From: Xylaria sp. FL1777
Lineage: Eukaryota; Ascomycota; Sordariomycetes; Xylariales; Xylariaceae
NCBI GenBank assembly: GCA_022578965.1
Contig: MU400583.1
Coordinates: forward strand, 62,001 to 126,000
Length of the DNA: 64,000 bases
Direction: 5' to 3'
Below are positions 56,901 through 64,000 of the stretch, one piece after another; position 1 is the first letter of the stretch; each line of letters starts with the position of its first letter. Both the position numbers and the translations under genes were made by a program. The notes beneath the pieces were generated by a model. The model saw only the letters and a program-made list of their open reading frames with translations. It was not told the DNA's origin and did no database searches.

Positions 56901-59900
56901 CCATCCTGTCTCCTTGTGCTCCCAACTAGTTCTCTATCAAGCCAGGTCACCATTACTCCGAGAAATTATACTACATCATTTGAATATGGAAGCCTAAACA
57001 CGACAACTTCCAATGGTGTACCAACAGTCAACTTTATTACCACTACTACCACCACCGTTCTAACAATACCCGCTTTCGGAGTCACCGATATGATGTATTC
57101 TAATTATAATATTAGCTCTGGTCAAACGATATTCATCGCCCAGCCAAGTATACCCATACCCGACGTCTCGGTCCCTCTGCCAGACGGCAGTGGTCACGTA
57201 ACAACGCGTGTTGTACCTGTTCCTCCTTGGCCGTTGATTGACGGGCTAGGAGGAGGAGGAACCGGTATAGTATCTACGCCTACAGGCACGCCAGGCGGTC
57301 CCAATGAGACATTCTACACCGGCATTACGTCGATGGTGACTGTTGACGGCTCGACGGTCACTACCGTGACATTCCCCGGAGCAATACCGGTTAGTACCAT
57401 AACTTGCCCTCCTCAGAGTGAAATTGTTTTCGCAACCCCGGATGTTACTATCGAGACCGATTGCCCCACACCAACCACCTGGTCTATCGGCTTTGACTGT
57501 CCAAGTACCAAAGTCCTGACATTCTTAGCTGCAACGACCGGCCTAGTGTCAGTCGATTGCAGTTTCATCACACTCTTCACAATGTCACCAACCACCACGA
57601 CCCCAACATCCTCCCCATCATCTCCAACAACAACTCCATTACCGATCTGGACGAAATGGCCTCCAGGTATAATCTCCCCTGTTACGACTACGGTCGACAA
57701 ACCAGAGCCGACGGGTGGCGGTTCGAAACAACCATGTAGTAAGTGTCCCCGTTATTGTATTTACTTGCTGTGATCATGTTTACTAACTTCATATTGTCAA
57801 CAGCTCTCTGGTTCTTTTGGATATGTATCTCACACGGCGAACTCCATGTCGGTGGCTGGTACTGGAACTTCCCCCCCGGCATATATCCTCCGGGGCCACC
57901 TCCGCCAATCCAATGGCCGCCGGGGTTCACTTTAGAAGGCAGCCTGCCCCCATGGCCTCCTATCACCATTGGTCCAGATGGTGAACTCACATACTCGGAA
58001 GAGCCATCATCGAGTTGCACGACGCGAACGGCAGAGGTATGCTCCATTACAACAAGTGTAGTCATCACATCAAGTGGGAGCTCTTCTTCGACGGTGACTG
58101 CTACTGTCACCGCCGACTGCGAAACCGTCACCGGCTGCAGTGCGAGCTATTCAAATACCAATACAGCTACCACTACTGTCATTACATGTACGGAATGTCC
58201 TACCTGCTTCTCTAACAATAAGCGACAAATATTCGCTGAGCCTACGGAAATGCCTAAGGCGCCTTCTGAACTCCCGCAAGCAATCGAACTTGAAAAAGAT
58301 GGGGAAGATTTCCCTATCCGTCGGAGAGCAGGGGATTGTACAGATGTGGGTTATGTTGTGTATCCCAATGATCCTATGAACGTTGAAAGTATCATTTCGA
58401 ACCTCCAAAACGACTTCAACGATCGCATTTGGTCAAAGGTTTCGGAATACACTGCTTATTTCTGGGTGCGGAGCCTGCCTCCGGAGACGTACAAAGTACT
58501 TCAAAATAACCCAGACGTCCTAAACATGTACGACTATCACGATTGGAATATGCGTACTCCGAAATTTCCCAAGGATGATTTGAGTAAAGGTCTTAAGTCC
58601 GAGGTGACAATACCTTCAATTGCTTCCAATGCGGTCCCTCTCAAGTACCGACGACAGACAAACCATATCTCAAACAATATATCGCCTGTGGATAGGCCCG
58701 AGACTCGCGAGGCCCAAGTCCAGAAAAGACAAGCTATTTCTAGCATGAGCGACGAATACCAAACGGCTTTGATATCGGTGCCTCCCGGCCAAATATGGAA
58801 GGCGAATGATAGAGGAGGAGGAACAGGCCCATTCATATATTATTATGACAGCACTGCCGGATCTGGCTTTACGATCTATGCAATAGGGGAACCACAAGTC
58901 TGGACTGGCCACCCCGAATTCAATGGGCGAGCAGCTCCACGCCAAATGGCACCCCAGAGTTTGTATGGCGCTGAAAATAATTTTAATAACGATGACACAA
59001 CCCGGCACAGCACTAATGTAGCAGCTGACGCCGCTGGGGTTATGCTGGGAGCGTGTAAGAAGTGTGATATTGTCTATTCTGGCCACTGGCTTATGCAAGA
59101 CGATAACTACGACGTGAGAGACTGGCGCATAGAAGACCTTCTGAGTGCCTGGGACGACATGAACACAGGCGGAAGAACGCCAGCCAAGGCCGTCTTGAAT
59201 CTCTCCTGGGGATCTAACCAGCCGTCTCTTAATTACTGGACTGCGATATTTGTCTATCGCCTGCATGAAATCTTGAGTATGATGGTCAATAACGGTGTGA
59301 CAGTGGTCATAGCTGCCGGGAACTCTGGGAATACTCCTGACCTTAAGGGTAATAAGCGTACTCAAGTCGACACTTACCCTCAACTTTTCGCCGATCCCGA
59401 TAACCAGTATTATATCCCGGAGTTGATACTTGTAGGCGCAACTGATCAGTATGGTGTAAAGGCCCTGTTCTCTCAAGACGCCACGTTTATCACCACTTAT
59501 GCGGCGGGTAGGAATATCGGAGGCACTACTAATGCAGAGATTAACTATCAGGCATCCTCGGGTACCTCGTTTGCTACACCCCTAGTCGCAGGGCTCGCCG
59601 CATACTTCAAGGGGCTACCCTCTCGATGGCAGGATCAACGTAAGTCGTCCATTCATCTCAGCCAGCTATATAACCATTTCCCCCCACCTTTTGCTAATGA
59701 TACATGTGCTCCAACTAGTTAACCAAGACAACTCTGGCGGTCCCGCGGCGGTAAAGGCTCTGATTGTTGCTTACCAACGCTACATTATGCCAAAGCCAAT
59801 AGTTAATTTCGATCAATCCAGAGCAAAGAAAATCGTGTGGAATGGAATGGATCAGACGATCAACTGTCTATTAGATTTTCCAGATGGCGGCGACCCAAAA

Positions 59901-60947
59901 AACATATGCCCAAACATAGGCCAGGACCCTACGGCCTATACGCCACCTCCGGACTGCGCGGGAACCGAGATGGCAGCTTCGCCGGCCATGCTCGCGTTCA
60001 GCAACGACACTCTCATCAAACGCCAGTCTGGTGGCACTTGCACCTTGCCGCCCGGTGGTTTAGGCGGTGGCGAGATTGGTGTCAACATTGGTCCTTCTGC
60101 CGGGCCAACGTGCAACCCGGCTGCTGCATGCGGTGGTGTTATATGTTCTGGTTACTGGTGCGCACCTACGCCAATGGGCTACCCTCCTGGATTCCAGGAT
60201 CCCAAAGACCCTAACTCCGCAGGCAACAACCCGTCCCATACGTCAGTCACCCAGGGCTTCCCCGGCGGTACTAGCTCGTCGATGACATCCGCTACCTCCG
60301 CTACCTCTGCTACTTCCGGTACTTCAGCTACCTCTGGTACTTCAGCTACCTCTGGTACTTCCGCTACTTCAGCTACATCCTCTACTTCAACTCCGACTCA
60401 GTCGATAACACCCCTGACAAGGGGGCCCATAAATTGTTTTGACGAGTCCAACTTCCCAGGCCACGGAGATATTAATTCCGACTATCAGGATCAGCTCTCT
60501 CAGATTTTCAGCGACCAAGACATAGACTATCCAACTATTGGGCCGGATGACCCACCTATCACAGTCCACGGTACTGATGATAATGGCATCAACTACGATT
60601 TCTCTGCCTCGTGGGTTCCTGGCTGCGTTACTACCGTCGACGAGCAGGACTTCGGCTTTCCGCTCGGGTCGCCAACTGATATCACCGCATACCTGCTCGT
60701 TAGAGAGGACTATACCATGTGTAAGTTGTATAATGTCCATCCATATCAAAAGACGAAGAGGAAATAGGACTCTGGCTGTCTTCTCATTCTCTATTGCTAC
60801 TGCTACTGCTACTACCACTACCATATAACCTCCAAAGTACGTCTTTTTTGACTGACGCTTTGAATTCTAGGCAACAACGGCGGCGTTGGCGGCTCGTGTC
60901 AGGCTGGATGTGTGCTGTACTCATTCACAGGCGGGCTCGGCGACTGA
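53904..60947 (+). CDS. Secreted GH55 beta-1,3-glucanase fused to subtilisin-like domain
   Basis: Eight exons: 53904-54026, 54087-54147, 54216-54409, 54459-55817, 55974-57738, 57804-59639, 59719-60720 and 60871-60947, about 2138 residues. A Leu-rich signal peptide (CRLLLLLLLQCIYVAA) is followed by a GH55 twin beta-helix (about 80-900): FYRDVVVGYGADSTGASDATEAI, FPPGKYMV, GNTAGAILMEWN, and HIQTETPYYQPEP, whose Glu is in the expected catalytic region. A Thr/Pro-rich stretch and a Trp/Pro-rich segment lead to an S8 domain (about 1500-1800) with HSTNVA (His 1569), IAAGNSGN and SGTSFATP (Ser 1756). The Asp position reads AIGEPQVW, so Glu 1530 replaces Asp. A TSA/TSG repeat and a Cys/Gly-rich tail follow. 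The exon 4/5 join is uncertain: the stronger donor GTACGT at 55,822 breaks frame; GTTGGT at 55,818 keeps it. Confidence 0.85.
60289..60390 (+). repeat. Nine-base coding repeat for Thr-Ser-Ala/Gly
   Basis: About eleven units of (G/T)C(T/C)AC(T/C)TC(N)-type sequence encode TSATSATSGTSATSG and so on. This is a Ser/Thr-rich linker of the sort that is O-mannosylated in fungal wall proteins, between the subtilisin region and the C-terminal domain. Confidence 0.85.
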
Positions 60948-61796
60948 GGCGATAATGGCATTCGACTATGTATTGTATGCTGTTGTACAACTTTATTTAA
61001 GATAGCCAGACTTTATTGCTTCGTATTCGCCTCACGGTCTTAGCTTCATTACATACATAGCATATAGGAGTAGTAATATATGTAGAACCCTTCATCACAC
61101 ATAGGCTGTAATATCAATTAGAAATAATTCTCTCGCCTGGTTACCACTTATCGAGTCTTCATTGTATATTAAGCCCTAATGAGTGTCTTGTCCAGAATGC
61201 CTGATACGGAGACTAATTATATACTGAAATAGAGCAGTGAAACCACGATAAATTCACCCGCACTCGAAATACAAGGAGACAAGCCATAGCCTACGCATCC
61301 AAGTATCAAGATTAATTATGCCTTGAGGAATAAGACGACCAAGAGAAACGCAATCAATTGAAGTATATAAATCGACCGTAGCTATCCTCCGTGATGGTCT
61401 TTTTATCTGTGAAGCTAGCGCTTCGCAATTCAGAGCGGTACTATACCCCTATTTCTACTACATGACTAAGCCTAAACTTACTTATAGGGGCTAATTAGCC
61501 CACTTAATCACTCTACTCTACTTCAATACAGGCTTTTTCTAACCTAAAGAAAAGCAACAGCATCTCAGGCGTGAATGAAAGTAGGAGCAGGTAGGTCGTG
61601 TGCACTACAGTTCTTCATATTTGGCTCTATCAGAGCTTACATAACTCTAGGATATTAATGTGCTAACTCTAAGAGCAGTATATCCGTATCTCACTGATGC
61701 AATAAGAAAGCTTTAAGACCGTAAAGATAAAGAAACAAATCAATTGGTTTCTAGCCGCTAGACATAATTATGTATAGTGAAGCAAGTATCTAATCA
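60948..61796. other. Spacer between convergent genes
   Basis: About 850 bases, moderately AT-rich, between the 3' ends of the GH55-S8 gene and the coiled-coil gene. No gene or repeat was recognised. Confidence 0.55.
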
Positions 61797-63212
61797 TTAC
61801 TCTTCATTATCACTGTTCATGGTAGCGCTGCACCCCTCCCCGACTCCCTCCACTATTTCCTCGTAGCCAGGTATGACGAATTGTACCCGCACTTCAACGT
61901 CAGGCAACATCTTCATGCCGAACTCGGATCCATCGTACCGTATTAAAACATATGAATGGCCAACCGCCGGCTCTAATAAATCTATTTCCCTTATCTTCTT
62001 CGCTATCCGTGCCGCAGCACAGGCACCTATTTCTATTCTACTGTGATCTGCATAATCTCCCATGTGGTCCCCATTGTTACCCTCAGAGGGCAAGGTAAGG
62101 TATTTTCTGGCTTGATCGTTGTCAGGATCACCCAGCTTCACTGGCTCGAACTCGGGCCGCATGAAGAGCCAAACAGGCTTTTGCGGCGATACCATGTCCA
62201 CTACAACATTGAACTTGGTGGGGACATAGTCGTTGTCAGCTTGACCATGGTCAATACCAGCAAGAACCAGTTCTCCAAGCTCGTACACATATCGTGGCGG
62301 GCGTGCCGTTCTCTTCCATAGTTCTAAACGGCGCGTCGCGTCTAGCTCCTCCTCTGGGGTGTAGCCTTCGGTCTCGACACTATAAGATAGGCGGAGAACA
62401 CGTAATTCCTGAATACCATGTGCCTCAAGTTTTTCCACGTTTCTCAATATAGAAGGCCTACAAGCTGGGTGATCTGCGATGTAAGAAGTACCTGGGCCGC
62501 TTTGTATGACATAGTTGATTTCATACGGATCGGGGATCGTGATGTCGCAAGATACAGCATAGGCGCGGGGAATGTCGCGAGAATCAAGCTTACATAATAG
62601 TCGAAGGTGAGAATTGTCTCCGAAGTCGATGCTTCTCAAGAGGTCCATGAGGCTTTCGTTTGTCAAAACGGGCTTGTAGGGCTGTTTTACGAGGCCGAAA
62701 GAAGTGTGAGCCGTAGTTCCAGAAGGTGAATAGGTTACAGGCGTAGTCACTCCTACACTGGAGACGCCTACGGCGATATCGTTGGCTTCGTTTTGGGTAA
62801 TTCGAACGAGTTCCGAATGCTGACCGCCCTCGCTTTGCTTGTCCTTCAACGCTGTCTCAAGCGCTTCTATTCTTCCAATTAATAGCTCATATACGGTTTT
62901 AGCAGTCAGGTGTAGACCTTGGACCCGCGCTTTTAAATCCCTTCCACTCAAGTACTCGAGCCTGTCCTCGAGAGATGCCTGAGCTGATTCCGCTGCCTGC
63001 ACTCGTTGGGACCAATACTCTATTTGATCGCGCAAATTAACAATGTCTTTAAAATTTGCGTTGCCAGAAGACCACAGTTCTTCATCCTCATGACTTCTAT
63101 TTGTATTTGGGCGGAAGGGGAAGTTTTGTTGAAACTGGAAATGGTTTATGGGGGTGCTCGTTCGAGACACCCTACGCTGGCTGTGTAAAACATCGCCCTC
63201 AACCCTATGCAT
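61797..63212 (-). CDS. Coiled-coil protein, relative of the 5.2-7.4 kb gene
   Basis: A single exon, 471 residues, starting MHRVEGDVLHSQRR. The basic, Ser/Asn-rich head (about 1-45) is followed by a coiled coil (about 55-130: VNLRDQIEYWSQRVQAAESAQ and so on), a Thr/Ser-rich link, then a globular C-terminal half. That half contains PPRYVYELGELV and NVVVDMVSPQKPVWLF, matching FPRYVYEIGEIF and LVVDVMKPEKSLWLIY in the protein at 5,249-7,403, with similar spacing (about 25-30 residues) between the blocks. A C-terminal region rich in acidic residues ends MNSDNEE. There is no signal peptide. The family and function are unknown to me; the shared layout, coiled coil then this domain, suggests a fungal family of oligomeric proteins. 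Confidence 0.75.
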   Translation of the reverse strand: MHRVEGDVLHSQRRVSRTSTPINHFQFQQNFPFRPNTNRSHEDEELWSSGNANFKDIVNLRDQIEYWSQRVQAAESAQASLEDRLEYLSGRDLKARVQGLHLTAKTVYELLIGRIEALETALKDKQSEGGQHSELVRITQNEANDIAVGVSSVGVTTPVTYSPSGTTAHTSFGLVKQPYKPVLTNESLMDLLRSIDFGDNSHLRLLCKLDSRDIPRAYAVSCDITIPDPYEINYVIQSGPGTSYIADHPACRPSILRNVEKLEAHGIQELRVLRLSYSVETEGYTPEEELDATRRLELWKRTARPPRYVYELGELVLAGIDHGQADNDYVPTKFNVVVDMVSPQKPVWLFMRPEFEPVKLGDPDNDQARKYLTLPSEGNNGDHMGDYADHSRIEIGACAAARIAKKIREIDLLEPAVGHSYVLIRYDGSEFGMKMLPDVEVRVQFVIPGYEEIVEGVGEGCSATMNSDNEE

Positions 63213-64000
63213 CCTAGACTCGGAGGATAAGCTGTCGAAGTGGAGTTAAGATTAGATGAATTATGTTGAAATTTCTCTGATCCTTGAAAACAATGAATAA
63301 TCGTCAAAGGGTTGGCTGTCATCGTGAAGCTGGGGTTGATGGGAGGAGACTGAGTTCTCATTTGTGGAGTTGGAGTTGGAGCTGGAAGCCTGCCCGTTTA
63401 TCAACCCCTAAGACAGGTGACTGGCTCCTTTATTACAGCTATGGAAGTAGCTATACAATTGGTGTGAGACGCAGTAGGTGGCGTTAGGATGAAGCTTCGC
63501 AGTCAACCATCTAGCAGAACGGTCCCTTGCAACCGCCTTTTGGAGCCTTTCGTTTTCTTCGGATTGCTACTTCTATGTCGACTAGGTTTCGTAATAGCAG
63601 TTCTTACCTTAAAGAGATACCTAGGCTCTCTTAATAAGCCAGACGATTCCTAAGTTGCTCTAATAAGAGAAATCGACACGTTGCATATAGGCGAGTCGTC
63701 AAGTCGTCGTTGACGTGAATTTTATACGTGCTAATATTACTAGGTAAACACCGACACCCTTTACGGTCATTGATACTCCCGCATCATGTTTCATTTGCAG
63801 CCTACACAATATTTCGCCAGGACATACATTACAAACAACTTCGGGAATTACCTGGTCGGCCACCCAGCACTCGGGCCGGAGACTTCCGGGGATTGAATGA
63901 AGGGGCTCTTTTGTGAATTATTCCCTTAGAAAATATACTAGGCTTGGAATGATGGGGGGACGTCGTATACAAGATGGTGTATCGTCTTGCCAAATAACTA
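63213..64000. other. Right-edge sequence without a supported gene
   Basis: The first 250 bases are the probable promoter of the coiled-coil gene and include a GGAGTTGGAGTTGGAGCTGG repeat near 63,365. The rest holds only short frames with no recognisable content. Confidence 0.5.

Noticed and set aside
58670..59476. 268-codon open frame antisense to the subtilisin-like domain
   Set aside because: It mirrors the S8 domain coding sequence; the sense frame carries the His, Asn and Ser motifs and clean splice sites.
1..64000. tRNA, rRNA genes or a CRISPR array
   Set aside because: I looked for tRNA-like A/B boxes, rRNA segments and regularly spaced repeats by eye and saw none; the repeats present are dispersed or simple.

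Overview
The window looks like a filamentous ascomycete (Pezizomycotina), most probably a Sordariomycete. Genes carry many short introns (about 50-150 nt, GTAAGT-type donors, CAG/TAG acceptors), gene blocks are separated by AT-rich, RIP-like gene-poor stretches, and the gene content (AflR-type regulator, highly reducing polyketide synthase, UstYa-type protein, GH3 and GH55 glucanases) is typical of that group. Exon models below were built by hand from splice signals and reading-frame continuity; there is no transcript evidence.

Layout. 0-2.2 kb: the 5' part of a secreted GH3 beta-glucosidase (minus strand, running off the left edge). 5.2-7.4 kb: a two-exon coiled-coil protein with a heptad-repeat array. 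10.5 kb: a tiny secreted protein with a Kex2-like site. 12.1-48.2 kb: a biosynthetic gene cluster, in order UstYa-like oxidase, OrdA-like P450, AflR-like Zn2Cys6 regulator, MFS transporter, MDR reductase, second P450, cytochrome b5, third P450 with an extra N-terminal domain, asparagine-synthetase-like amidotransferase, second MDR reductase, FSH/LovG-type hydrolase, and a highly reducing PKS of about 2381 residues. 48.7-51.1 kb: a large protein of unknown function. 51.3-51.9 kb: a doubtful gene with a CheD-like Cys/His pattern. 52.8 kb: a secreted protein. 53.9-60.9 kb: a very large secreted GH55 glucanase fused to a subtilisin-like domain. 61.8-63.2 kb: a second coiled-coil protein that shares a C-terminal motif with the 5-7 kb gene.

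How the cluster could work (inference): the PKS (KS-AT-DH-degenerate ER-KR-ACP, no methyltransferase motif) would build a linear, unbranched reduced chain, with enoyl reduction supplied, if at all, by one of the two stand-alone MDR enzymes. The FSH hydrolase would release the free acid as LovG does. The class II Asn-synthetase homologue, with both glutaminase and ATP-pyrophosphatase motifs intact, would convert a carboxylic acid to a primary amide. Three P450s, a cluster-encoded cytochrome b5 and a UstYa-family protein would oxidise the skeleton; the MFS protein would export it; the AflR-like protein would switch the cluster on. A linear polyketide carboxamide is therefore the best product guess. 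Fungal polyketide amides exist (cerulenin is one), but I cannot assign this cluster to a known compound.

A pair of roughly 210-230 bp elements with palindromic terminal inverted repeats sits inside the cluster (21.6 kb and 39.7 kb), and a second diverged repeat pair is at 20.4 and 25.3 kb.
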